DNA of 64,000 nt from VRUE01 sp963764365 (GCA_963764365.1 CAVXSI010000020.1:523807-587806); one strand, 5' to 3'; shown: positions 25,141 to 32,681, counted from the stretch's first letter. Notes: generated by a model from the letters alone, not told the origin. Translations and numbers: made by a program.

Positions 25141-25412
25141 TGGCGGTAACCGTGAAGATCCCGACCCAACTCCGCGCCGCGACCGGCGGCGAGCCCGAGG
25201 TCGAGGTAGCCGGCGCGACCGTCGGCGAGGTGCTCGACGCGGTCTTCGACGCGCACGGCGACCTGCGCGAGCGGATCACCCAGGACGGCGACCTGCGCCG
25301 CTTCGTCAACGTCTACGTCAGCGGCGAGGACATCCGCTTCCAGCAGGGGCTGGATACTGCGGTCGCGGAGAGCGACGAGGTAACGATCCTCCCGGCTGTG
25401 GCTGGTGGGTGA
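25140..25412 (+). CDS. cysO: CysO-like ubiquitin-fold sulfur carrier protein
   Basis: A 90-aa MoaD/ThiS-fold protein. It closely follows mycobacterial CysO: VTVKIPTQLRAATGGEPEVE, RRFVNVYVSGEDIRFQQGL, then EVTILPAVAGG as the C-terminus. The terminal Gly-Gly is needed for adenylation and thiocarboxylation. CysO-COSH feeds CysM in Mycobacterium tuberculosis, where Mec (JAMM protease) releases the product. Here the partner gene is thrC-like, the ATG overlaps its stop, and neither mec nor cysM is in the window. The stop codon TGA provides the first base of inverted-repeat element A. Confidence 0.93.
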   Translation: MAVTVKIPTQLRAATGGEPEVEVAGATVGEVLDAVFDAHGDLRERITQDGDLRRFVNVYVSGEDIRFQQGLDTAVAESDEVTILPAVAGG

Positions 25413-25528
25413 GCGGCCATCCCGGCATGGGTTCCGCTTAACTTTTTCGGTGGAGAGTCAGATAGCTGACGCCGCGAGGTTGGTGGCGAAAAAGTACAAG
25501 ACGCTCCACCCATGCCGGGATGGCCGCT
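25412..25528 (+). repeat. Inverted-repeat element A (cysO to rfbF)
   Basis: A 117-bp element. Perfect 20-bp outer arms lie at 25412-25431 and 25509-25528. Inside the left arm comes TTCCGCTTAACTTTTTCG and inside the right arm CGAAAAAGTACAAGACGC; CTTTTTCG/CGAAAAAG gives an 8-bp inner stem around a variable loop with its own GTCAG/CTGAC hairpin. The core is almost identical to element B at 53995-54106 although the arms differ. The left arm begins in the cysO stop codon and the right arm contains the ATG of the next gene, so the element is the whole intergenic space. Confidence 0.85.
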
Positions 25529-26299
25529 AAGCCCCCCGTCGCGATCCTCTGTGGGGGGCGCGGCACCCGTCTCCGAGAGCGCACGGAGACCATGCCCAAG
25601 GCGCTCGTGGAGATTGGGGGGAAACCGATCCTCTGGCACGTGATCGGGATCTACGCCGCGCAGGGCTTCAAACGGTTTCTGCTCGCCACGGGGTATCTGG
25701 GTGAGGCGGTCGAGGAGTTCGTCGCCGCCGAGGCGTGGCCCGACGGCGTCGCCGTCGAGTGCGTCGACACCGGGCTGGACACGCCGACCGGGGGACGGAT
25801 CGCGCGGCTGGCGGAGCGGCTCGGCCGGGGGACCTTCTGCGCCACCTACGCCGACGGCGTCGCCGACATCGACCTGGGCGAGTTGCTCGGTTTCCACCGC
25901 GAGCACGGCCAGGCGGCGACGATGACCGTGGTGCGGCCCGAGCTGCAGTGGGGCGTCGCCGAGCTGGGCGCCGACGGCGCGGTCGAGGGCTTCGTCGAGA
26001 AGCCGCGCAGCGAGCGCTGGATCAACGGCGGCTTCTTCTGCTTCGAGCCGGCGGTGCTCGAGTACCTCGACGAGCAGAGCGTGCTCGAGCGCGAGCCGCT
26101 GGCGAGGCTCGCCGCCGACCGGCGGCTGCGCGCCTACCGGCACGAGGGCTTCTGGGACTGCATGGACACCTACAAGGACGCGGTCGTGCTGAACGATCTC
26201 TGGCAGTCCGGCGAGGCGCCTTGGCGTCCGGACGGCGTCGATTGCAGCATTGTCCCCACTGGGGTGGGGAAAAAGCGACAACCGGCGCCGTCACAATGA
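25520..26299 (+). CDS. rfbF: Glucose-1-phosphate cytidylyltransferase-like enzyme
   Basis: A 259-aa protein with the sugar-nucleotidyltransferase signature VAILCGGRGTRLRERTETMPKAL at the N-terminus, KPILWHVIGIYAAQGF, VDTGLDTPTGGRI, CATYADGVADIDL and a C-terminal GFWDCMDTYKD. This pattern fits RfbF-type CTP:glucose-1-phosphate cytidylyltransferases, the first step to CDP-3,6-dideoxyhexoses. The start ATG 25520 lies inside the right arm of inverted-repeat element A; no other start is available before the conserved N-terminus. It overlaps the dehydratase-like gene by ATGA. The substrate is inferred from family motifs. Confidence 0.82.
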   Translation: MAAKPPVAILCGGRGTRLRERTETMPKALVEIGGKPILWHVIGIYAAQGFKRFLLATGYLGEAVEEFVAAEAWPDGVAVECVDTGLDTPTGGRIARLAERLGRGTFCATYADGVADIDLGELLGFHREHGQAATMTVVRPELQWGVAELGADGAVEGFVEKPRSERWINGGFFCFEPAVLEYLDEQSVLEREPLARLAADRRLRAYRHEGFWDCMDTYKDAVVLNDLWQSGEAPWRPDGVDCSIVPTGVGKKRQPAPSQ

Positions 26300-27285
26300 G
26301 CCTCGCTCTGGTCAGCGGTGCGCACGGGTTCGTCGGCTCGCACCTCGCCCGGGCGCTGCTCGAGCGCGGCGACTCGGTGCGGGTGCTCGACCGCCCGGCG
26401 CCGCGGCTGGCCGACGTCGGCGGCGAGCGGCTCTCCGGCCTCGACCTGCTCGGGATCCGTGCCGAGGTCGAGCTGGCCGAGGCCGATCTGCGCGACGCCG
26501 AGGCGGTCGCCGCCGCCGTCGTCGGGGTCGAGTCCGTCTTCCACCTCGCCGCGCAGACGATCGTCGGGGTGGCGAGCCGCTCGCCGGCCGAAACCTTCGA
26601 GGTCAACGTGCGCGGCGCCTGGAACGTCTTCGAAGCCTGCCGCGAGCACGGGCCCGAGCGGGTCGTCTTCGCCTCCTCCGACAAGGCCTACGGCTCGAGC
26701 CCGCAGCTGCCCTATCGCGAGGACTTCCCGCTGCGCGGCTCGTTTCCATACGACGCCAGCAAGGCGGCGGCGGACATCGTCGCCCGCAGCTACGCCCACG
26801 CCTACGGCCTGCCGCTCGCGGTCACCCGCTTCGCCAACGTCTACGGCGGCGGCGACCTCAACTTCTCGAGGCTGGTCCCGGAGGTCGTCGTCGCCACGCT
26901 CGACGGTCGCGCTCCCGTCATCCGCTCCGACGGCAGCCCCGAACGCGACTTCCTCCACGTCGACGACGCGGTCGCCGCCTACCTGGTGGTCGCTGCCGCG
27001 CTCGACCGCGGCGGGGCTGTGGGGGAGGCGTTCAACGCCGGTGGCGAACGGCCGCACTCGGTGCGCGAGGTGGTCGAGGCGATCGCGCGGCTGGCCGGAA
27101 CCGGGGTCGAGCCCGACTTCCAGGGCGAGGGCGTCCCGGCGGGCGAGATCGACCGCCAGTTCGTCGACTCGACCAAGCTGCGCGAGCTGACCGGCTGGGC
27201 GCCGGCGGTCGGGCTCGAGGTCGGCCTGCGGCGCACGCTCGACTGGTACCGCGAGCATCCCGAGGCGCGCCCGCACGGCGGCTAG
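26296..27285 (+). CDS. NAD-dependent sugar-nucleotide epimerase/dehydratase (RfbG-like)
   Basis: A 329-aa short-chain dehydrogenase of the extended type. The Rossmann GAHGFVGSHLARALL is at the N-terminus, followed by VFHLAAQTIVG, FASSDKAYGSSP, PYDASKAAADIV (YxxxK) and VTRFANVYGGGD. The (S/T)DK triplet before the YxxxK motif is the one used by CDP-glucose 4,6-dehydratases rather than the TDE of RmlB, matching the adjacent cytidylyltransferase. It is somewhat short for RfbG. Its TAG stop is inside the left arm of the 170-bp inverted-repeat element. Confidence 0.82.
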   Translation: MSLALVSGAHGFVGSHLARALLERGDSVRVLDRPAPRLADVGGERLSGLDLLGIRAEVELAEADLRDAEAVAAAVVGVESVFHLAAQTIVGVASRSPAETFEVNVRGAWNVFEACREHGPERVVFASSDKAYGSSPQLPYREDFPLRGSFPYDASKAAADIVARSYAHAYGLPLAVTRFANVYGGGDLNFSRLVPEVVVATLDGRAPVIRSDGSPERDFLHVDDAVAAYLVVAAALDRGGAVGEAFNAGGERPHSVREVVEAIARLAGTGVEPDFQGEGVPAGEIDRQFVDSTKLRELTGWAPAVGLEVGLRRTLDWYREHPEARPHGG

Positions 27286-27451
27286 AGGCCTGATGTGGGT
27301 TATCCACGCACACGGATGACGCCGCATACCGGCGCTGGATCGCCACCCGCGGGCTTGCGGGTAGTAACCGCTACCCGTTTCGCCCCCGTGCGGCGCCCAG
27401 CTTGGTCTGCAGCGCCCCCGCGCACGCGCCTAACCCACATCAGGCCTCTAG
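27282..27451. repeat. 170-bp inverted-repeat element with perfect 21-bp arms
   Basis: The outer arms at 27282-27302 and 27431-27451 are perfect 21-bp inverted copies that begin and end with CTAG. The interior is GC-rich and has smaller hairpins, for example CGGGTAG/CTACCCG around 27358-27377. It has no coding frame. It lacks the TTTTTCG/CGAAAAA core of elements A-C and is a different kind of element. The left arm overlaps the stop codon of the dehydratase gene. The right arm ends 10 bp before the next ATG, and TAGTCT (27449-27454) at its edge could be that gene's -10. No target duplication is obvious apart from CTAG. Confidence 0.8.
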
Positions 27452-27461
27452 TCTCAACTCC

Positions 27462-28211
27462 ATGTGCGGCCGCTTCACCGTCACCGCAAAGGACACCAAG
27501 AAGATCGCGGACCGGTTCCAGGTCGAGCTGGAAAAGTCCCTGGAGCGCAACCAGAGGGGGGTGGGCCGCTTCAACGTCGCGCCCACCCAGGAGGTGCTGA
27601 CCGTCCGCTCCTCGCCCGACCCCGAGGAGGCGGCCCGCGGCGAGCGCGAGGCGCGGCTGATGCGCTGGGGCCTGGTGCCGCGCTGGGCGAAGGACCTCAA
27701 GGTCGGTTACCGGATGATCAACGCGAAAGCGGAGAACCTCGACTCGAGCCGCGCCTACGCGCCGCTGGTCGGCAAGTTCCGCCACCGCTGCCTGATCGTC
27801 GCCGACGGCTTCTACGAGTGGATGGTCGCCGAGGACCCGAAGCAACCGCGCCAGCCCTGGCGCTTTACCGTCGACGGCGGCGAGCCGTTCGCCTTCGCCG
27901 GCCTCTGCACGCGCAAGGAGTGGGACGGGGAGGATCGCGGCGTCGACGACGGCTGGCTCTACAGCTGCACGATCGTCACCACGACGCCGAACGAGGTCGT
28001 CGCCAGGGTCCACGAGCGGATGCCGGCGATCCTGCCCGGCCCGGAGGCCGAGGCGGCCTGGCTGCGCCCCGACCTCGGCGCCGAGGACGCGATCGCGATG
28101 TGCGGGCCGCTGCCCGCCGCGAGGATGGACGCCGCCCCTGCCAACCCGAAGCTGAACAAGGTCGGCGGGACGGTCGAGGGCCCGGAGCTGCTGGTCGCGC
28201 CGACGACCTAG
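27462..28211 (+). CDS. HMCES/SRAP-family abasic-site DNA-protein crosslink protein
   Basis: A 249-aa SOS-response-associated peptidase (YedK/HMCES) family protein. Cys2 right after the start Met (MCGRFT) becomes the residue that links covalently to abasic sites in ssDNA. Other active-site elements: FNVAPTQEV, MRWGLVPRW, MINAKAENLD, GFYEW (Glu), VHERMPAIL (His). The acid-rich extra loops are modest. A leaderless promoter at the right end of the 170-bp element is likely. It is convergent with the antiporter gene; the two stop codons share CTAG. Confidence 0.93.
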   Translation: MCGRFTVTAKDTKKIADRFQVELEKSLERNQRGVGRFNVAPTQEVLTVRSSPDPEEAARGEREARLMRWGLVPRWAKDLKVGYRMINAKAENLDSSRAYAPLVGKFRHRCLIVADGFYEWMVAEDPKQPRQPWRFTVDGGEPFAFAGLCTRKEWDGEDRGVDDGWLYSCTIVTTTPNEVVARVHERMPAILPGPEAEAAWLRPDLGAEDAIAMCGPLPAARMDAAPANPKLNKVGGTVEGPELLVAPTT

Positions 28212-30001
28212 GTTTCGGGCACGACCAGCACCGCGGCGCCGGGCGGCGGCTGGGGCGGGTCGGCGAGCATCTCCCAGGAAGCGACGGGCATCACGCAGAG
28301 GTCGCCCGGGCCCAGCTGCTCGACGGTGGCATCGCCGTCGGCGCCGAGCCGCGCCGCCAGATCGGCGGCGAGGTCGGCGGCGGTCGAGTCGGCGTCGGGG
28401 GCGAGGCGAACGCGGTTGATCCGGTCGGCATCGCCGAGCAGGATCGCGACCGGCGCCGAGGTCGCACCGGCGACGGTCTCCCCGGCGGTGCCGAAGGCCG
28501 ACGCGGCGGCCGGACGCTGGCCGACCAGGACCAGCGAAGCCCCCTCGGCGGCGGCGGCGTTGACGACGCCTTCTGGCAGCGATTCGTGCACGAGCAGGGT
28601 CGGCTCGGCGTCGAGGTCGGCGGCGAACGCGGCCGCCCTCAGCTGGCCGAGCAGCGTCTGGCGCGAAGGCGCCTCGGCCGGTTGGCTGGCCAGCAGCCCA
28701 TGGACGACGCCGTTGTCGGGGCCGGCGATTCGCGCCGCGAGGGCGAAGGCGAGCGGCGCCTGCGCCGGGTCCTCGAGGGTGACGAGCAGGCGCCGCCCGA
28801 GGCGGTCGGAGTGCTCGGGCTTGGGAATCCTGCCGACCGAGCGGTCGACGAGGATCGTGCCGACGACGATCGAGGCGAGGATCAGGACCAGTACCGCGTT
28901 GACCACCGCCTGGTCGAACAGGCCGATGTCGAAGCCGATGATCGTCGCCGCCAGCGCCGCCGCCGCCTGCGGCACGGTCAGCCCCAGCATCAGCTCGGCC
29001 TGCGGACGGCTGTAGCCGAAGGCGACCTTGCCGATCGCCGAGGCAATCGCCTTGCCGCCGATGCTGGCGAGGACGAAGAGGCCGGCCAGCTTCAGCGCCT
29101 CGCCGCTGACCATCACCGCCGGGTCGAGCAGCATCCCGACCGAGACGAGGAAGATCGGGATGAAGACGGCGGCGCCGAAGAAGTCGATCCGGTCCATCAG
29201 CGGGCCTTCGTTCGGGACCAGCCTGTTCAGCGCCAGGCCGGCGAAGAAGGCGCCGACGATCCCCTCGATGCCGAAGCTCGCGGCGACCGTCGCGGCGGCG
29301 AGGAAGGCGGCGACGGCGAGCAGGTAGCGGACGATCCGGTCGGTGCCGAGGTAGCGGAAGCCGAGCCGCGCCAGTCGTGGCAGCAGCAGCAGCGTGAAGG
29401 CGAGCAGGACGGCGAGGCCGACGACGATCTGCAGTGCGATCTCGGCGGCGGTGCCGCCGGCCAGCTCGGAGCCGGAGACGGCGGCGAGGACGATCAGCGA
29501 GGCGGTGTCGGTGAGCGCGGTGGCGCCGACCGCGGTGGCGACGCCGCGGTCGGCGGCGAGCCCGGCGCCGCGAGCGGCGGGATAGAGGAGCAGGGTGTGG
29601 GAGGCGAGCAGCGAGCCGAGCAGCAGCGACGCCGGGACGTCCCAGCCGAGCCCCAGCCCGACCGCGACCCCGAGCGACATCGGCAGCGCGAAGGTGATCG
29701 CGGAGAAGCCGAGCACCGAGGCGCGATGGACCCGGACCAGGCCGAGGTCGAGCTCGACCCCGGCGACAAACATCAGGTAGAGCAGGCCGAGCTGGCCCAG
29801 CTCCGGCACCGTCGTGTTGCCGGCGCCGATCAGGTCGAGCCCGTGCGGGCCGATCGCGAAGCCGCCGACGAGCAGGCCGATGATCCCCGGCACGCGCGCC
29901 CGCTGCATCAGCGGCGGGCCGACGATCACCACCGCGAACAGGATCAGGAACTCCCAGGCCGCGCCGGTGGGCGAGTGGATCTCGATCGCCGCCGCGCTCA
30001 T
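28208..30001 (-). CDS. CPA2-type cation:proton antiporter with C-terminal sensor domain
   Basis: A 597-aa protein. The first about 390 residues form 12 or so helices of a Na+(K+)/H+ antiporter: VPGIIGLLVGGFAIGPHGLDL, LYLMFVAGVELDLGLV, TDTASLIVLAAVSG (ion-site Asp region) and ASFGIEGIVGAFFAGLALNRL. The remaining 200 residues resemble a USP-like Rossmann domain (LLVTLEDPAQAPLAFALAAR, GASLVLVGQRPAA), which often gates such transporters. It overlaps the lipoprotein gene (ATGA), so it is in one operon with it. The transported ion is unknown. Confidence 0.87.
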   Translation of the reverse strand: MSAAAIEIHSPTGAAWEFLILFAVVIVGPPLMQRARVPGIIGLLVGGFAIGPHGLDLIGAGNTTVPELGQLGLLYLMFVAGVELDLGLVRVHRASVLGFSAITFALPMSLGVAVGLGLGWDVPASLLLGSLLASHTLLLYPAARGAGLAADRGVATAVGATALTDTASLIVLAAVSGSELAGGTAAEIALQIVVGLAVLLAFTLLLLPRLARLGFRYLGTDRIVRYLLAVAAFLAAATVAASFGIEGIVGAFFAGLALNRLVPNEGPLMDRIDFFGAAVFIPIFLVSVGMLLDPAVMVSGEALKLAGLFVLASIGGKAIASAIGKVAFGYSRPQAELMLGLTVPQAAAALAATIIGFDIGLFDQAVVNAVLVLILASIVVGTILVDRSVGRIPKPEHSDRLGRRLLVTLEDPAQAPLAFALAARIAGPDNGVVHGLLASQPAEAPSRQTLLGQLRAAAFAADLDAEPTLLVHESLPEGVVNAAAAEGASLVLVGQRPAAASAFGTAGETVAGATSAPVAILLGDADRINRVRLAPDADSTAADLAADLAARLGADGDATVEQLGPGDLCVMPVASWEMLADPPQPPPGAAVLVVPET

Positions 30002-30819
30002 CCCCGCGAGGTCCTCAGCAGCGGCAGGGCGTGTTCGTCGTCGGCCGCCTCGGGGCCGACCCAGCGGTCGAGCAGGTCGTGGATCGTGCCGTCGGCGATC
30101 AGCGAGCGGATCGCCGAGTCGACCGCTTCGACGTTGTCGCTGCCCCGCGGCAGCGCGACCGCGATCTGCTCCGGTTCCGGCAGCTGCGCGACCGCTTCCA
30201 GCCGCCCCCCGGAGTGGTCGGCGAGCGAGACCGCGAGCGGCAGGTCGAGCAGCGTCGCGTCGACCCGGCCGGCCTCGAGCGCCGCCAGCAGCTCGCGCTG
30301 GCCGTCGAAGACCCCGGTCGTCGTTTCGGGGGCGATCTGGTCTGCGACCCGTTCGACGAAGGTGGTCGCGCGGATCACCCCCCAGCGCAGCTCCTCGGCC
30401 GAGGCGAGGTCGGGCACCTCGGTGCCGGCGCGGACGAGCACGGTCGGCGGCGAATCGAGATAGGGGGTGGAGAAGTCGAGCGCCCCTTCGCGTTCGGCGG
30501 TCGGCGTGAGCAGCGAGAGGCCGAGGTCGGCACCGCCGAGGTCGCCGGCGACGAGGCGGTGGAAATGGACGATCCGGATCCGCACCGAGCCGAGTTCGAA
30601 GCGCTCGGCGAGGTCCCGTGCCAGCTCGTATTCGAAGCCACCGGTGGGGTGTGTCGTCGTCCCTTCCCAGAAGCCCGCGGTCGGCACGGTCGAGGTGGCG
30701 ACGGTGAGCACCCCGGGGACTGCGGGGGTGAACTCGCCGGCCGAGCCGGAGATCGATCCGCAGCCGGCGATCGGCAGGGCGAGGGCGACCGCGAGGGCGA
30801 CGAGCGGCCGGCGCGTCAT
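29998..30819 (-). CDS. Solute-binding lipoprotein (amino-acid type, SBP_bac_3)
   Basis: A 273-aa protein. The signal peptide ends in a lipobox (LPIAGC, Cys about residue 21), so the mature protein is lipid-anchored outside the membrane. The body has the family-3 solute-binding pattern: GFEYELARDLAERFEL, DLGLSLLTPTAEREGALDFSTPYLDSP (split by ordinary text here), WGVIRATTFVERV, LAALEAGRVDATLLDLP. No ABC permease or ATPase gene is nearby. Instead it is coupled by ATGA to an antiporter, so it may act as a sensor or have distant partners. Confidence 0.85.
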   Translation of the reverse strand: MTRRPLVALAVALALPIAGCGSISGSAGEFTPAVPGVLTVATSTVPTAGFWEGTTTHPTGGFEYELARDLAERFELGSVRIRIVHFHRLVAGDLGGADLGLSLLTPTAEREGALDFSTPYLDSPPTVLVRAGTEVPDLASAEELRWGVIRATTFVERVADQIAPETTTGVFDGQRELLAALEAGRVDATLLDLPLAVSLADHSGGRLEAVAQLPEPEQIAVALPRGSDNVEAVDSAIRSLIADGTIHDLLDRWVGPEAADDEHALPLLRTSRG

Positions 30820-31556
30820 CCCTTTTCGGGCAGCGGCAGCCTGCCGGCGGTGCGCACGGTCGCGGCTCCGGCCGAGGTCTGGACCGTGCAGGCGATCCGC
30901 GCCGAGGGCGTGGTCGTGGTCCGCCAGAGCGCGGCGAAGCCGAGTTCGAGCGGCTGCTTCGGGCGCCCCTTCGGCAGGCTCCACTGCCACACCTGGACCC
31001 CCTCCTGGAAGGTGCCCCAGCCGACCGTCAGGCCGGGCTCGGTGGTGAAGGCCGGGAAGACGTCGCCGAAGTCGAGCGAGGCCAGTTCGTCGCCGTGGAC
31101 GTTGAACTCGACCAGCACGGTTTCCGGCACGTCGCCCTGGTCGAGCAGTTCCTTGCCCTCGCCGGTCGAGCGCGGGTAGGCGGCGCGGCTGCCCGGCGTG
31201 TGGGCGACCAGCGCCCGCGGCGGACGCGGCACGCGCATCGCGCAGCGCAACCTCCCCTGGCCGACGGCCGAGCCGGGGGCGATCGTCAGCACCGAGGCGA
31301 CTCGGTAGAGCCGGTAGCCGCTGATGTTCCCTTCGCTGACCCGGATCCCGCCTTCGGAGAGCCGCATCGAGCCGCCGGCGGGAATCGCCGCCGGCTTCGA
31401 GTCCGGCAGCGGCGCGTGCGCGATCCATTCCAGCTGCGCCGCGCTGCCGACCGGCCCCGAGGTGGCCAGCGCCGCCGCGGCGACGGTTGCCACCAGCCCG
31501 ACCACGACCACGATCGCCGCCCCCCGCGGCGGCCGAGTCTTCAACGCCTCCTTCAT
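30816..31556 (-). CDS. Membrane-anchored extracytoplasmic protein of unknown function
   Basis: A 246-aa protein. A short basic N-terminus (KEALKTRPPRG) is followed by a transmembrane or signal-anchor helix (AAIVVVVGLVATVAAAALA, residues about 13-32) and a beta-rich outside domain with a Cys pair (RCAMR, IACTV). No family is recognised. The ATG at 31556 starts two bases after the 3' end of the tRNA-Arg gene on the same strand, so there is no room for a separate promoter or leader. A GTG at 31559 is in frame but overlaps the tRNA. It overlaps the lipoprotein gene by ATGA. Confidence 0.7.
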   Translation of the reverse strand: MKEALKTRPPRGAAIVVVVGLVATVAAAALATSGPVGSAAQLEWIAHAPLPDSKPAAIPAGGSMRLSEGGIRVSEGNISGYRLYRVASVLTIAPGSAVGQGRLRCAMRVPRPPRALVAHTPGSRAAYPRSTGEGKELLDQGDVPETVLVEFNVHGDELASLDFGDVFPAFTTEPGLTVGWGTFQEGVQVWQWSLPKGRPKQPLELGFAALWRTTTTPSARIACTVQTSAGAATVRTAGRLPLPEKG

Positions 31557-31558
31557 CA

Positions 31559-31632
31559 CGCGCCCGGCAGGATTCGAACCTGCGGCCTTCCGCTCCGGAG
31601 GCGGACGCTCTATCCAGCTGAGCTACGGGCGC
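31559..31632 (-). tRNA. tRNA-Arg (anticodon CCG)
   Basis: Read on the minus strand it folds fully. Acceptor GCGCCCG/CGGGCGC with discriminator G; D arm GCTC/GAGC; anticodon stem TCCGC/GCGGA with loop CTCCGGA, anticodon CCG reading CGG codons; T arm GCAGG-TTCGAAT-CCTGC. It is 74 nt and CCA is not encoded. It is divergent from rnz (26 bp apart) and directly upstream of, and co-directional with, the anchored-protein gene. Confidence 0.97.
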
Positions 31633-31658
31633 CGAGCCACCAGCTTATCCTCGCGGCC

Positions 31659-32618
31659 ATGGATCTTTCGGTCGCCTTCCTCGGCACGGGCGGTGCCGTG
31701 CCCTCGGCGCGGCGCAATACCGCCAGCCTGCTGGTCGCGCGTGGCGGCGAACGGCTGCTGTTCGACTGCGGCGAGGGGACGCAGCGGCAGATGCAGCGCT
31801 CGCTCGGGCTGGTCCAGGTCGACGAGATCTACTTCACCCACTTCCACGCCGACCACTTCCTCGGCCTGCCGGGGCTGCTGAAGACGTATGACCTGACCGA
31901 GCGCGAGCGGCCGCTGACGATCTACGGCCCGCGCGGCCTGCGCGACCTGATCGGCAGCCTCGGGCGGGTGATCGGCCGGGTCGGGTACAGGCTCGACCTG
32001 GTCGAGCTGGAGGCCGGCGAGGCGGTCGAGCGCGACGGCGCCGAGGTGCGCGCCTTCGCGGTCGAGCACAGCTCCCGCGCCCACGGCTACGCGCTGGTCG
32101 AGGAGGAGCGCCCGGGGCGCTTCGACCCGGAGGCGGCGAAGCGGCTCGGGGTCGCGGAAGGCCCGGCCTTCGCCGCCCTGCAGCGGGGCGAGACGGTGGA
32201 CGGCTGCGAGCGGCCGGTCGAGCCCGGCGACGTGATGGGCGAGTCCCGCCTCGGCCGCACGGTCGTCGTCACCGGCGACACGGCGCCCTGCAAGGCGACG
32301 GTCGAGGCCGCCGGCGGCGCCGAGCTGCTGGTCCACGACGCGAGCTTCGCCGAGGAGGAGGCGCAGCGCGCCGCCGACACCGGCCACTCGACCGTCGGCC
32401 AGGCGGCCGCGGTCGCCCGTGAGGCCGAGGTGAAGATGCTGGCCCTGGTCCACATCTCCTCCCGCTACCACGTCGGCAGGGTTTTGGAGGAGGCGCGCGA
32501 GGTCTTCGAGCCCACGGTCGCCCCGAAAGACTTCGACCTGATCGAGATCCCGTTCCCCGAGCGCGGCGACCCGGAGCTCCTCGCCAACGGCGCCCGGGAT
32601 CGCGCCGAGCAAGCCTGA
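31659..32618 (+). CDS. rnz: Ribonuclease Z (tRNA 3' processing endonuclease)
   Basis: A 319-aa beta-lactamase-fold endonuclease that removes 3' trailers from pre-tRNAs lacking encoded CCA. Motifs: FLGTGGAVPSARRN, LLFDCGEGTQRQM, FTHFHADHFLGLPG (HxHxDH), VTGDTAPC, LLVHDASF, TGHSTVGQAA (His), LVHISSRY. It has the usual length of the long bacterial form with the exosite arm region. TTATCC (31645-31650) is 8 nt from the ATG, suggesting a leaderless transcript. It is divergent from a tRNA gene without CCA, the kind of substrate it processes. Confidence 0.94.
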   Translation: MDLSVAFLGTGGAVPSARRNTASLLVARGGERLLFDCGEGTQRQMQRSLGLVQVDEIYFTHFHADHFLGLPGLLKTYDLTERERPLTIYGPRGLRDLIGSLGRVIGRVGYRLDLVELEAGEAVERDGAEVRAFAVEHSSRAHGYALVEEERPGRFDPEAAKRLGVAEGPAFAALQRGETVDGCERPVEPGDVMGESRLGRTVVVTGDTAPCKATVEAAGGAELLVHDASFAEEEAQRAADTGHSTVGQAAAVAREAEVKMLALVHISSRYHVGRVLEEAREVFEPTVAPKDFDLIEIPFPERGDPELLANGARDRAEQA

Positions 32619-32648
32619 TCGTCAGCCGCCGCTGCTACGCTTGCGCCG

Positions 32649-32681
32649 TCCTTTAACCCGGTCCCGAGAGGCCAGGAAGGA
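32649..32681 (+). promoter_or_regulatory. PyrR-binding hairpin covering the pyrR ribosome binding site
   Basis: TCCTT (32649-32653) pairs with AAGGA (32677-32681), and CCcGG pairs with CCaGG inside, closing a loop GGTCCCGAGAGGCC that matches the PyrR consensus (ARUCCNGNGAGGYU). The closing AAGGA strand is the Shine-Dalgarno sequence of pyrR (GTG 32690). No terminator follows, so control should be translational: PyrR plus UMP would hold the site shut. The upstream 32619-32648 holds a TACGCT -10-like box near 32636. Confidence 0.87.

Noticed and set aside
25412..25528. Inverted-repeat element as an integron attC site
   Set aside because: No R-box consensus (GTTRRRY/RYYYAAC) and no integrase are seen; the core TTTTTCG/CGAAAAA is different.
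26247..26299. CATTGT/ACAATG repeat with a CCCC/GGGG hairpin at the end of rfbF as a terminator
   Set aside because: It lies within the coding frame, has no T-run, and the next gene overlaps by ATGA.
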